Shown piece by piece: positions 26,991-39,566 of a stretch of DNA of 64,000 nt. Position numbers and translations under genes: made by a program. This DNA is from Chlorokybus atmophyticus. Lineage: Eukaryota > Streptophyta > Chlorokybophyceae > Chlorokybales > Chlorokybaceae. Location: the NCBI GenBank assembly GCA_009103225.1, contig RHPI01003009.1, forward strand, positions 539,354 to 603,353, given 5' to 3'. Within the stretch, counting starts at the first letter, position 1, and every line of letters starts with the position of its first letter. The notes under the pieces were generated by a model. That model was not told where the DNA came from. It worked only from the letters and a program-made list of their open reading frames with translations, and did no database searches.

Positions 26991-29512
26991 AATTGCCGAG
27001 TTAGCAATACCGGTATACAACTAGTGCATGGCAGCTTCCATGACATCAAGTTGCACATCACATACCACAAAGGGACACCGCAAACAGATACCATATTGAG
27101 TATGGAAATTTAAGCAATTTTATCATTGCTTGCTGGTACTGTGATGTTTTTATTATTGCAAATGAGAGGGTTGACCCCGCCGTTTCTCTATCTCAACATG
27201 CGTCGTGCGCATTTTATAGAGGCCGTGTGGCATGGCCTTGACCATGAAAGGGAGTGGATTGAATATGTTGAAGTCGCTGTTGATAATTTTGATGCGTTAA
27301 CCCGAATGCAAGTGGGAGAATGGGGTTGAACTCCAGACGACAGTTGCAAAATCGGAATCGATGGTCATACTTGTAAACTCGTGTACACAATGACTCTTGC
27401 TCACTCACCTGCCACTGGTGGCACCTAGTGAGTAGGCATGGGCTACCGAGTCATGCATGCATGTAGGCATAATATACATAACTCTGCGTCTCTGCAGGTG
27501 GGGATACATCCTTTGCTTGCATCAGTCTCACATCCTGCCTGCTGTTGCGACGTCCATCCTGCATTGCACATAGGTAGTCCCCGGGGCTATTGGTAATAGC
27601 CGGCCCGGCTATAACGACAGGGGTCCTTTGGGTAGGTGTTGATATAGCGTACTATATTCAGTATCAAATGCAATTATGCAATAATTGAGCATGGCTTGTC
27701 CTATTTTGCGTGTATGTGCAATAGTGCATGTGTGTGTATGTGCGCGCGTATATGTGTGTATGCAAGTGCCCGCATGCGCGTTCGTGTACTACACGTGTAC
27801 TACACGTAGTACGTGCTAGTGTATGTGAGTCGTATGTACGATTGTCTATTGTGCCTCACAATAGACACTCGCTGGGCTGAGCACGACCATTGTTATACCT
27901 TATAGAGTAATTATAGCTGGGCACTGAATGGAAATTCAACCTACAATTTTACTCAGTGGCCAGCTGAATGCTCCATTGCATGAAGCAACGTAGATGCAAG
28001 GCTTTAAAGGTATAGCCCCGACAGACACTCCATCTTTATAAGACACGTGAGTACACGTGAATGTGTAGTCTGCGAGCAACATGCACAGCAACCCAACTTA
28101 TATACCTTGAGAATTTCGTACACTTGATGTAACCAGCAAGCATGCAGCGGCTGTTATTACAAGCCGTTGCACCTATGGCATTGCAACAGTATTAGTTGCA
28201 CCGCATGATGCATGCATGCACTACTAGCAGTGTGCTACTTTACATATTCTCAACATGCATAGAACTCAAGCCATGTCAAGGTCGGTCACAGCATTGCAGT
28301 GAAGTGCAGACACTCAATCCACACGCACGTGCGCACGCCGGTCACATGCGTACCCAACTCCTATACATATGTACATGGGTGTGCAACGCGCTGTGCTACA
28401 CTCCCTTACACATATAGGCTGATCTGAGTAGCAGATGCAAGGCAAACCAAACAGATGCCAGGCACAGCAGCAATGGCAGAGGCAAGATAGAGCTCTATCT
28501 CAACAGTGGAGTACACACTAAGTATGTGCTTGTCTAAGTGCGTGCATGTGGGGCGGAGGGGTACGGTTGGGCAGGGCAACAAGGCAAGGCAGCAACACCA
28601 ACCTTTAGCAACAGATGAGTACACAACACCCACCTGCATGCGCGCGCCCATCACACATTGCACCCACCCACATCACACACACTCCCATACCCATCACCAA
28701 CCACACCCGCACATGCAATGCATATGGTAGGGCAATCGGGGCCATTAGCAAACATGGCATGACACTACACACAACAAGACTTAGTAACAACGGCCACAAG
28801 CCAAACACAAGCAAGGACAAACCAAGCACAGCTATACAATTACACTATGGGGGACTGGACCCTATGTGCGTGCAAAGGTGGATGGCGCGGGCAAGGAGCA
28901 TTGGCAGCAGCCGCAGCAGTGGCCCAGGTACCTGCGGTGCCAAGGATGCATGCCCATGCTACCCATGTCGCCCACACCGCTGCACCCATGCAGTCCACGC
29001 CACTTCACCCACGCTGCTGCGCCACCCGCGCCACCCCTCACTCCATGGCCTGCACTGCATCGGCCTCCGCAGCTGGAGGGCCAAAGGTCACGCATTGGGT
29101 TTGGACGCCGTGCATGGGACCATCGAAGCGTGCCATCCCTTGTACACACACAGGGCGTGTGTGCACAGACGATCTTGCACACGCACAGGCGCACTTACAC
29201 ATATCATGCTACTGGTCTGTCCCTGCTATGGCTACCACTGCTGCTGCTGTACATCATTGCGCCGGCCTCTAACCAAACGTCCGTGGCAGCGAGGTAGAGT
29301 GTGGGAGGGATAAAGTACCAAAATGAAAAATGTAATGCGCGCATGCATGGATGTGTTACAAGCTTGGTTCCTTGGTGCTGTTGGTTTTCTTGACTGTGCC
29401 TCGCGCACCACGCACACATACATATGTACACCTGCACTTGTTGAATGCCCCAACTTGACCGACGCAGTTTCTGTTACCACATATGTACAGATATAATCGT
29501 GCTGTTGAGACA
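26991..29512. other. Long intergenic region with no supported gene
   Basis: Open frames between 28,600 and 29,300 overlap on several frames and are Cys/His/Pro-rich, typical of shadows of CA-rich sequence. TG/CA-rich simple runs lie at 27,720-27,800 (GTGTGTATGTGCGCGCG). ACACGTGTACTACACGTAGT near 27,790 is partly self-complementary. Nothing with domain content was seen. Confidence 0.5.
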
Positions 29513-31887
29513 CTACAAAGTTTCAACCAAGTTGTAATGATGCCTCATGACGGAGTCGTAGTTCTCACGATAGAGCTTTGTGGCTTTCGGCATGTGCTCA
29601 AGGATGTCTTTGGCGGTCATCCCGTCTTGCCCCAACTCCTGAGCTGCCAGATCCCCAGCCAACCCATGCAGAAACACCCCCGTCCGTGCTGCATCAACTG
29701 TTGACAAGTGGGCACCATGCATTGCAGCAATGCAACCTGCAAGAGTTACCAACAGTCTGTCAGCGTTGTATCCACCACGTGCTTCTTGTGTTTCAGCCTT
29801 TCAGTTTTCTGCTTGATCGCGGGAAAGGGGCTATGCAGAGCCAATGTGACAAGGGCAAGTGACCATGCGCGTATGTGAAGTGCATTATGCCCTGACGTGA
29901 TGCATCCTCTGGCAGCCGGCTGCAGCGCCATCGTGTAACATGACAGACATACCTGTTAAGACATCGCCTGATCCAGCAGTGCCCATGCCGGAGTTCCCGG
30001 ACATGTTGATCCAGATGTGGCCATCTGGTGTTCCAATGAGCGTGTGAGCGCCTTTGCATACGACCACAGCACCGAGGTCTGCGGCTAGCTGGCGAGTGTA
30101 TTTGATGAGATCGGACTTCACATCTTTCGTGGAGATGCCGAGCACGCGAGCCAGCTCGCCGAGGTGCGGGGTCAACACGGTGGGATGCTTGCGGCGCTTC
30201 ACAACTGCCGTGTCCTTGCTGATGGCAGTCAGTCCATCGCCATCTAGAAGCAAAGGGGTTTCAATTCGCTCAGTGAGATCTCGAATGAGCTGCTGAGTCT
30301 CCTCATCAAGTGACAGGCCTGCCAGTGCATCAAACACGCAAGTAAATCAACTTTTCAAACACAGCAGACAACACTGTCTGTGATACACTGCAACAGAAAA
30401 GTCGCGCGCCAACCACCAGGCAGCACCTTGTCATTGATCCTCAATTGAATACGCATGGCGCTTGCAGCTGGCAAGTGCAGGGTGAACGATTGAACATGCA
30501 CATAGTCATCGTGTCTCCTGACCTGGGCCCATGACAACAAAGTCAACCTTCTCCGCCATCTGCAGCAGCTGATCCATGTTGTCTTGTGTCATGCTGCCTC
30601 GTTCGTTCTCTTTCTGGGGCAAGAACACCAGCTCGGAGGCAAGCGTAGCAGAGTAGGGAACCACAGACTTTGGGGCTGCAAGTCTGGCATACCCTGCACC
30701 AGATTTGAGGGCAGACAAAGCAGCGAACGTTGGCGCACCAAAGTAGCTGCCAGAACCAGCTATGAAAAGTGCGTCTCCGAATGTTCCCTTATGACCAGCA
30801 GTATCACGCGGCGGCAGCAGCGGTGGGTCGTTGACTGCAGATCCATGTGATACAGAACTGCATGAGTGCGGTGCTTCCAAAATGAATGTGTGGACTTCAA
30901 ATACTCATACTACAAGTTGTCAAGCAGCACACAGTGCAGCAATACCTTCAACTTTAATGTCTGCTGAGAGCGTCAACTCTGGCGGGTAGGAGATGTGGCT
31001 GACGTACAGTCTGCCACAGTGCTCGAAGCCAGGGAACAGCAGGTTGCCCAGCTTGGGCAGGCCGAACGTGACAGTGTGCGTAGCTCTGACAGCGGCGCCA
31101 TGCGGCTGTGCGTCGTCTCCATCAATGCCAGATGGAATGTCAAGACTTATGACCGTTTTGTTGGATGCGTTCACCAGTTCAATAACCTCCTTGAACTGGC
31201 CCTCAACGTCTCTTGTGACTCCAGTGCCCAGCAGGCCATCAACTACCGCATCGCAGTTCTGAACTGCAACCTTTATCTCCTCAGTTGCTGGCTGCACAAC
31301 GATAGGACAGCCACTCTTTCTGAGTATGTTTAGATGTGTTGTTGCTCCCTCTTTATACCTGCAGCCCGTGCAAGAGCAGAAACCTCGCTATCGGCTAAAG
31401 AATATTAAGCAGTCCTAGATAGCTATATTGCTGCCTTGCCATTGCATGCAGAACGTGACACAGACACTTTCCCACATGAGGTGTTGCCAAAAACTTACGT
31501 GCTGATGCAGCACAAACGCACCTTGAAGGGTCTGCTAGCACAAATGTTGTTACGTGGGCTCCGCTCGAGTGCAACTTGCGCGCAACAACAAGGGCATCTC
31601 CGCCATTGTTTCCAACCCCAGCAATGACGCAAAACGTCTTGCCCCATACTCCGTTGCTGAGCACACGTTGCGCAAGATAGTAAACAGACTCCCCAGCATT
31701 TTCCATGAGTAGTGTCTCTGATATGCCGAATTCATCCATGGCGCGCCCGTCCAGGGCGCCCATCTCTTGTTTGGTGCAGACCTGTTAACGAGGTTGTCAG
31801 TATTTGCAACCATCCACGAAAGGGTGTAGCCAACAGATGATTCGCAATCACCTTCAAAGGCCACATATGGGCAGGTTGGCTAGCCAT
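29513..31887 (-). CDS. Fused NAD(P)HX epimerase and ADP/ATP-dependent NAD(P)HX dehydratase
   Basis: Six exons, 31887-31852, 31781-31522, 31358-30946, 30834-30523, 30318-29953 and 29736-29513, give 537 codons in phase. The N-terminal half is a YjeF_N epimerase ([59 protein letters not shown]). The C-terminal half is the ribokinase-like dehydratase ([63 protein letters not shown]). Together they repair hydrated NADH and NADPH: the epimerase interconverts R and S forms and the dehydratase restores NAD(P)H with a nucleotide cofactor. The start at 31,887 gives only 12 codons in exon 1. The frame is open further upstream to an acceptor near 31,965, so a targeting-peptide exon may be missing. Bacteria usually fuse these enzymes; plants and animals usually do not. 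Confidence 0.95.
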
Positions 31888-32225
31888 GGAATGGAGTTGC
31901 CTTGAACTGTCAGAGTGCACTGCAGCAGAGGGCGTTGCAAGCACGGCGACAGGCTGCACCTGCAAAGTAATGTATGCAGTGGAATGCGTTCAACACTTGC
32001 TGCCTATGTGTGTGACATGGCACTTGACGTGCCTAGCATGCAGCCGCATTGCATGACTGCGGAGAAATGTGATCCACTAGCAGCATCAACCAGCATCTGC
32101 TTGAGCTGGGGACATTGCTGAGCAACTGCAGCTAGTGCTTCCATGTAGCGCTGTGGAATTTTCCGTGGTAGCACACTTCTTCAGCAGAGTCATGGGTGCT
32201 CGCTGAGTAGCTCTAGTATGTTGCT

Positions 32226-32267
32226 CATGCAGTACCAAACTGCTAGGTTGCAGTTTGGTACTGCATG
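32226..32267. repeat. 18-bp perfect inverted repeat, 6-base loop
   Basis: Arms 32,226-32,243 (CATGCAGTACCAAACTGC) and 32,250-32,267 are exact reverse complements around TAGGTT. Confidence 0.95.
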
Positions 32268-32417
32268 TGCCTTGGGTATGAAAATTTGTCAAAGCAGCTG
32301 TTGTGTGTTGCAGACTACACCACTACCATACTGCAAGAGTGAAGTGAAGCTGTCTTATTCGCATGCTTGCAATGTGGGTGTGCGGCGTGACCCAGCTGCA
32401 CAACCGCCAAGTGGGTT

Positions 32418-32459
32418 GTCGTGGTCGGCATGCTGGCATGCGGGCATGCCGACCACGAC
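32418..32459. repeat. 16-bp perfect inverted repeat, 10-base loop
   Basis: Arms 32,418-32,433 (GTCGTGGTCGGCATGC) and 32,444-32,459 are exact reverse complements. Confidence 0.95.
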
Positions 32460-34068
32460 GTCCGAGCATCAAGCTTCCGCAGAGGCACGGCTACAATAGT
32501 CGAGACATCACACTTCAACTTGTGCTGCTGTTTGTGGTGCATTGCGTGCGATTGGCAGAGTGCATTGCGCGCGATTGGCAGAACCACTGCACCACTGCCT
32601 CACCCTAAGTGGATGACCTTGCGGCCACTGGTGCCAAGAAGCGCTCCTCCAAGCACCGGCAGCTCCGCGAGGTACGCGACAGCGACGCAACAGCACAAAG
32701 CTGTGAAGCAACACGGGCCTCGCAGCGCCCGCTGCGCCGGCAGACATCCGCCACCGCCAGCGTCTGTCCCGCCTTGCAACACGCGGAAAGCTACAGCAAC
32801 CCCCCGCCAAGCATGTGAGATCTTGCCGCCTTTCCAACGTGGCAGGCCTAGGGTTGCAGCACGGAAGCTTTTCCGCCCATCACTCCTTCCTATCCGACCA
32901 CCAATCTCGGAAGTGGGTCACATTGAGACGGAAGGTGATTTGACCAGCCAGCTGCGGCGCACTGGTAGTTAGAGGGGTCAGCCTGTTGGACTTCCGGAAA
33001 AGGTTGTGACAAGTGGAATGGAAGTTTGGGGTGGCGCTGCTTACCATCAGCAGGTGCTGATGTGTAAAGGCAGTGGATCTGTCAGACTGCCAGCTGGACA
33101 GAGCACGGGGCAAGCTGGCAGCCTGCCCGCCTCTGAGAGAAGAAAGGCGAGGCAACCATGGGTACAGAAGCAAGTTTAGGACTGCTTGTGTCTGGTCACT
33201 GGCAAGTGGTGGGGCCAGCAGGCTGCTTCAGCGGGCGAAGGCGGTGTCACAGCAGCTCGCTTGCAAGGTCGGTGAGCGGCTTGCTGGAGTTGCCTGATAT
33301 AGAACACAACTGATGTTCGTGATTGCCTCGCGCCATGCATTGCGACAAGCAAAGCAACTGTAGCACCCTTCGTGCGTGCGAGGGCTTGTGGCTTGCCTTT
33401 GAGCATTGTGAGACGCTGATCAGCACCGGGGCTACCGAATTCGAGAGCATAACGGTCTTCGCGACCTAGGTCATGCTACATGCAACTAGAGACGTGTTAA
33501 GCAGGTCTCACAAAATACACTATCAATCTTGAGCAAAGGTTTGCACAGTAGTGTTCATGGTAGCATAACTTTCGTTGCACAGTTGGAACGAGCAACAACA
33601 ACCACCGTGCTGCAGGTTGTGGCAGGATGGTGATGACGGGCGGAAGTGCAGTTTCCAGCATCGTTCCATTGGCTGCAAGAGGCTGTGCACAGCCCCTTGC
33701 AGTCGCTCGGTCTCTGTGTTCGCTCAGCCTGCAGCCTCGTAGCAAGCAACCCACCAATGCTAATACTGACTATCGGCAGTCTGCTGTACTGCGTGTCGCT
33801 CGTGTGCATGCATGCTCGTCTGCACGCACATCACCCTCGCGCCCAACCAGCAGCCGGCGGCAGTTAGGTGTGACTCATGGCGGAGAGCTTGTTAGCAACA
33901 GTCAGCGTGCTTGCCTCGCAATGTTCAACGATAGCAACGCTGCATGTTGCGAGCGTGTCGACAGCATGCTCTTGAACAATCCAGTGCTTGGGCTGCGTGC
34001 GAGGCTCAACCCATATGTGTGCAGGCTTGGCTTTCCGGTGTTTTGCAGTCCAAGGACAGAGCAGCGCC

Positions 34069-35602
34069 ATGGCGACCTCTGCAACTTCAGGCTCAAAGGG
34101 CAAGGTATCGACTGCCAGCCTTGTGACAATCTTTCCGTGGTTGGTAGCAATTATCAGTACTAAGCATGGCCTTACATGCCTGGTTTGCAGGTTCTGGTCA
34201 TTGTCCCCAGTGAAAGCTTGTTGAGGCTTGCAAACAACAAGGAGGTGACAACTGGGTTCTTTCTGAAGGAGCTTGGGCAGCCCCTGATCCGAATCCTTGA
34301 AGCTGGCTACAGTGTTGAGGTGTGATTGGCATAAGTCCCAACAACTAAGGGTTGGCAAGTCTCAACAGCTACTCGCATACATGGTCGGTAGATGGCTGAT
34401 GACCGTTGTGCAACCGCAGTTTGCCAACCCTTCCGGCAATGCTCCGCCCATGGACCCGCTGTCAGACAACCAGATCTGGTAGGCTGTCAATATGCGATGC
34501 TGTGATCAGTTGAGTGCCGTCGGATTTGACCTTGGCAGCAAATCAGGTTCGGCCTGTACTTCCGTGAGAAGGCAAAGGAGAAGCAGCTGCTAGAACAAAT
34601 GAAGGTAAGAGCTTGTTAGCTCCCATGCTTGCACATGCTGCCAGGACCAGTCACAAGTGATGGGCAACTTCTGATCATGCAGGTGGACAGCAACTTTGCA
34701 AACCCAAAGAAGTTTGCTGATCTCACGGAAGAAGATCTGAACCAGTATGTTGGTATCTTCCTGCCAGGGGGTAATGATTCCTGCTGTCTGTGCATACGGT
34801 GGCTATGGCTGATTTGGAGACCTTGTGGCTGTAGATAGCCATCACAGCACTGAGTTGGTACCTATCACAGGGCACGCACCCATGATCAACATGTGGAACG
34901 ACGCCGAGCTTGGCCGTATCCTGCTGCACTTCCACAACAAGCAGAAGCCCACAGGTATGTTCCCCTGACTAGCTACCACATTCTTGAAACAAACTTATGA
35001 GCTCGCAATCGTTGGCATTACATCAACACACCTGTGCAGCAATGATATGCCACGCACCCGTGGCGCTGTTGTCAACGAAGATGGTGGAGAAGGACTCACC
35101 CTGGGCGTACCAAAACTATCACGTCACATGCTACTCTGACCTTGAAGAGAAGTCAAACGAGTTGCTTTTTGGTGGCAAACTGCCGGTAAGTTGGTGGGCA
35201 GTGCTTTACTTGCAACTGACATGTTGCGTTAATGGCATGACGTGGCAGTGACCAGCAACAGATTGGTTTGACCATCACGCCTTGCCTAAGCAAGAAAGCT
35301 AATATCTTGTGCTGGTTAATTTGCAGTTCAAGGTAGAGACTGTGTTGCGGGAGAATGGTGCCATCCTTGAGGAGGCTATGCCCATGATGCCCAAGGTCAC
35401 TGTTGATCGTGAGCTCATCAGCGGTCAGGTGAGTATGCACCTTACTGCGTAGAAGTAAATACACTGCATAGCTGCGTTTGATAGCTTGACAAACCGGAAG
35501 GACTCAGTCTGACTTCTTCTGCATTGCGTTTGTGTGCAGGGCCCAACTTCAGCTGATCAGCTGGGCAAGACTTTCGTGGAGAAGCTGCAGATTGTAGCCT
35601 GA
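34069..35602 (+). CDS. DJ-1/PfpI superfamily protein (HSP31/glyoxalase-III-like)
   Basis: Nine exons (34069-34104, 34191-34319, 34420-34478, 34547-34604, 34683-34770, 34871-34954, 35040-35185, 35327-35428, 35540-35602) sum to 255 codons. The protein has the class I glutamine-amidotransferase-like fold: VLVIVPSE strand, GFFLKELGQPL, FANPSGNAPPMDPLSDNQIW, GIFLPGGHAPMINMW and the nucleophile elbow AMICHAPVALL with Cys155 and His156. The length (254 residues) is close to the GAT1 Hsp31/PfpI type, which includes glutathione-independent glyoxalases, deglycase-like proteins and chaperones. There is no obvious targeting peptide, so it is probably cytosolic. Which activity applies cannot be told from sequence; the Cys-His pair and nearby acidic residues fit catalysis. 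Confidence 0.95.
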
Positions 35603-36524
35603 ATGGGTAAAGGAGCACACTTCGGAGATGTACAGTTGGTTGTGATGTAGAGTGTAGGGAACCGGCCAAACTCGTGCTTGTACAATGTTTTGAATGGGCT
35701 TGCCCAATCTAGAACATGTTGGAAGTGTTTACCACTCTGTTTGACGTTTCTCACCCACTGCTAGCTGATAGACATGTGCACCAATGGCAAAGAGTATTGA
35801 ATTGCATCTTGCAGCTAGTAGGCAGTGACTGCGGGTAGTTGGCTGCTGGTGTCAGTGTAACATATAGTTGCGAAACTATTTGTACACAAAATGCTTATCC
35901 ACTGCCCATGTAGAGTATATGCAGTCACCATGATCACAACAGCACACACAAACATTAGCAAGCACCGTTCACAATGATCACCGGACTCAAACACTAAGTT
36001 ACGCCCGTTATCAACACTTCCGCTAGCGCTAGCACCCCATTTATCATGCAAGTATGTTTACACAGTAGTAATCACCATCTGACAGCAGCTGTGGTTAGAA
36101 ACGTGCACGTGCAGCAATGCTTTTGTGTAACAGTTGTTCTGTTGTGTTGTGCGTTGCGAACCTTGCCGCTTGTGGTGAAATGCAAGTCGTTGTGTGAGTA
36201 CAGCACACAATGTGTGGTGCCATTCATTGCAGCAAGTTCTTCCTGGTGTTATCAGGCAGCCCAACAGCAGATACTTTGCACCTTGCCTACCTTGCGAACC
36301 TTAAGGATTGAATTTGAGGTGTAGGTTGAGCTGCCATATGGTGGTGCAGCTGCGGCGTTGAGTAGTATGTTCACCGTCATTGCATTGTGTACCATGGTGG
36401 GGAAGGGATGTGGGAAGAGGAGGGGGCGAATGAGTGAGAGGGATGGGGAGAGAGGGAGACAGCGAGGTTGGCAGTAATGGAGCAAACATCGAAGAGTAAC
36501 TGCGTTTAGTGATTAAGCGAGAAG
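35603..36524. other. Intergenic, no gene seen
   Basis: 3' flank of the DJ-1-like gene. No open frame with domain content. A purine-rich stretch (GGGAGAGAGGGAGACAG) lies just before the N run. Confidence 0.5.
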
Positions 36525-37098
36525 NNNNNNNNNNNNNNNNNNNNNNNNNNNNNNNNNNNNNNNNNNNNNNNNNNNNNNNNNNNNNNNNNNNNNNNNNNNN
36601 NNNNNNNNNNNNNNNNNNNNNNNNNNNNNNNNNNNNNNNNNNNNNNNNNNNNNNNNNNNNNNNNNNNNNNNNNNNNNNNNNNNNNNNNNNNNNNNNNNNN
36701 NNNNNNNNNNNNNNNNNNNNNNNNNNNNNNNNNNNNNNNNNNNNNNNNNNNNNNNNNNNNNNNNNNNNNNNNNNNNNNNNNNNNNNNNNNNNNNNNNNNN
36801 NNNNNNNNNNNNNNNNNNNNNNNNNNNNNNNNNNNNNNNNNNNNNNNNNNNNNNNNNNNNNNNNNNNNNNNNNNNNNNNNNNNNNNNNNNNNNNNNNNNN
36901 NNNNNNNNNNNNNNNNNNNNNNNNNNNNNNNNNNNNNNNNNNNNNNNNNNNNNNNNNNNNNNNNNNNNNNNNNNNNNNNNNNNNNNNNNNNNNNNNNNNN
37001 NNNNNNNNNNNNNNNNNNNNNNNNNNNNNNNNNNNNNNNNNNNNNNNNNNNNNNNNNNNNNNNNNNNNNNNNNNNNNNNNNNNNNNNNNNNNNNNNNN
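36525..37098. other. Assembly gap (574 N)
   Basis: A continuous run of N. The flanks do not show an interrupted coding frame. Confidence 0.99.
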
Positions 37099-37643
37099 GG
37101 CGGGGGGGCTACGCGTGCACATAAGTCCGGAAGGCCAATGTAGCATACTCTGAGTGCGCTACACATGTTGCAACATACGTGTACAATAGGTACAGCTTCA
37201 CGAGCAAAATCATCTGTAAACGAGGCATCAACCTTGTGGACTTTGATCCATCACTTACTCAATGCATCACGGCATTGCTCACTTCAGCCCACCATAGCAC
37301 TGTGCTGCGGTCAACTGCGATATGCATAATGGCGATTTTCGACTGCGCCCGACAAGGACTAGCAGCGAGACTAACATGTGACCCGCCCCAATGTCAAGTG
37401 CCTGAAGATTGGTTGCGTGCACGTGCGTTTGTCACTGCGCAGAGATGCCAGTGGCCATGCAGCTCCATGCAAGTGCCAGTCTGGGCGTTATGAAACGCAT
37501 CATGGTGCCATGATAAACGAGCGCAATAATAACCACGTCTGTACAGGACATCCGGTTATGACTATGTACACGGAGTAAAGTACACGTGCTAAGGGATTCC
37601 CTTTCAATGGGTCAGCAGCGCACTGTTCAAAAGCAGCAACAAA

Positions 37644-39566
37644 TCAAGCAGCTGTAATGGCATCAAAGTCGCGTATTGCAATGCCGTTCCCCTTCGCATA
37701 CAGGCCCTGTTCTTTGTGCCAAGTTGTGCGCGACGCCTCGCCCTCCTCTGGAAACACTCGTATCTCGAAGTCCTCGCGGTACTTTCCGTAGAGAGGAGAC
37801 TCCTCCTGGAACTGAGGACAGAAAACAGCTTCATATCCAGTAGTAGTATACTTGATTGAAAAAGTTGAGCAACGTAAGAGTCAACAAACAGCATGACTTG
37901 CAACACAGATGAGATACTTGCAGCGTGCAAGGCTGTTGATGCATCGCTACATGAGGTGCATTACCTTCCTGATCCCAGTGGGGAGGTGAAGGAAGTGTGG
38001 CTTGTACTTTGTCATCACATGGTGCTCCTCAGGCGCCTCTGGCAATGGCATGTCCAGCGAGCTTGCAAAAGGGTAGATCTTGTTTGGGTAGCGCCTATCG
38101 TGGCCCCACAGCATTGAGCCGCACTGCAACAACACACATTGCTGTGTTAGCTGGTATGGCCCATGCCAGCTAATACAAGCATGCTTGTTACGGGTCTGTT
38201 ACCTCCCCGCAGAAGTGGCGTTCCATCATAGAGACACCTTCACCAGACTGGCACGCCTCGCACTCTCGACACTCCCCGCATACCACTCGCAGGGGTGCTC
38301 TGGGCGGCAAAGAACAGGTTTGACAAAGCTGAGACAGAACGTCCAATCCAGGTAAGAAAAGCCTGCCTGTCGTTGCATTGCTACTGTGCCAAGCAGCTGT
38401 CACACCATTGCAAACATGCCATGTACCACCGCCGCCTTCAACATTAGTTTCTCAATTGAGTTACTTGATAACCGCTGCCCTCACCCTCTCGCCACATAAC
38501 CATTATGACCTTTATTCACACCGAATGTCTGTGTGTTCAGACGCCTGAGTCCAACAGGATTCCGCAGCAGCAGCAGCACCAACATGCACACTATACCTGT
38601 ACACCTTCTTGGCAGAAGGATTACTTCCCGAGACTTGCAAAGAGGTGGCTTCGGAAGACAGGTTGATGCAGTAGAAGCCAGCCGTCTTGCGATCTGACGG
38701 GCAATGGCACACCATGAACGGGTATGGCATGGTTGTCGCACAAGTGAAGCTCACGGCACCACAGTGGCAGGAGCCTTTCAGGGGTGTAGTAAGCTTAGGA
38801 GACTGCGCACATACGTTGCTGCTGAGCGTACTAGCAGCCCATACGTGCTGCAGTGCACAAGCCAGAAGATCACAGCAGCGTTCATAGTGTCTGGGCACGG
38901 CTGGTGATAGCCAAGCTGTACGTGCTGAACCAACTTATATGCAAGTCACAACGCGCAGCTAGCTGCACCGCGTACTTTGAAAGGAGCGTCTTCATCAAGG
39001 TTGTTGCCATGCTGGTCATGGTCATGATGCGCATGATGGTGTGCGTTCCCGTAAGGGTGCACATGAGCGGCGCGGTAGTGACGCTCTCTTGTCCGACCAC
39101 TCGGGCTGCGAAAGCCCTGTTTGCAGCACAGCATGTAAGCCTTGCGTGCTGCGCTGATTCTGTTGCAGCTGAGTGACGCAGCTGCGACGGATCAGCATGA
39201 TGATTGATCGTGACTTGTAAGCAGAAACGCACTCTACTATCAGGCAAACTCGGAGTGCTTTCTATTAGAGCAACAGTGCCCATGACAGTGCATGCAGCTG
39301 ACCCAGACGCCGCAGCATAACAACAGTGCTATGCACGGCGGCAGCAGTGTTTGCAAAGGTGGCTCTATGATTCAGCTCGTCACAAGCAGCAAAGCAGCTA
39401 CTGTTCCACTTACCGGTGACACAGGCCCTTCAGTGCTGGTGTTGACGTTTGGTGGCCTGGTCTGCACCTCCGTGGGCGTGTCCATGGGCGCTGAGTCACC
39501 CATGCTTGCGGGCACCTCTGACTGAAGCAGCCTCAACTGTCGAGCTGCATCAACCGCAGTGCACAA
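37644..39566 (-). CDS. GFA/CENP-V-type zinc protein (Mss4-like fold)
   Basis: Exons 39134-38976, 38802-38605, 38328-38203, 38123-37965 and 37811-37644 are all phase 0 (270 codons from the ATG at 39,134). Core: GSCHCGAVSFTC, MVCHCPSDRKTAG, METs then ERHFCGECGSMLWG and IYPFASSLDMPLPEAP, with zinc ligands as in the GFA family named for glutathione-dependent formaldehyde-activating enzyme, also found in CENP-V. The N terminus is His-rich (HPYGNAHHHAHHDHDQHG), suggesting extra metal binding. Exon 3 inserts LCQTC and VVCGECRECEAC, more cysteines than the family needs. An upstream block at 39,372-39,566 ends SPVSP at a good GTAAGT donor and joins in phase through an acceptor before 39,145, so the protein may be longer. 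The reaction is not predictable; many relatives are not true formaldehyde-activating enzymes. Confidence 0.85.

Larger units (their letters stand above)
31888..34068. other. Intergenic region with unassigned open frames and two hairpins
   Basis: Plus-strand open stretches at 32,600-32,972 and 33,073-33,297 are Arg/Ser/Pro-rich with possible splice sites (for example GTACGC after 32,670), but no domain is recognisable and no consistent model emerged. Two perfect inverted repeats are listed separately. Confidence 0.4.

Noticed and set aside
28615..29313. Overlapping long ORFs in three plus frames
   Set aside because: Compositional shadows of CA-, GCA- and CAT-rich DNA; no domain, no consistent splice pattern.
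31340..31400. Apparent frameshift in the NAD(P)HX epimerase domain
   Set aside because: An extra 29-base exon (31,387-31,359) gave the shift. Using the acceptor directly before 31,358 joins ADPSR to [14 protein letters not shown] in phase with no defect.
36301..37166. ORFs spanning the N run
   Set aside because: They exist only because N was translated as X.
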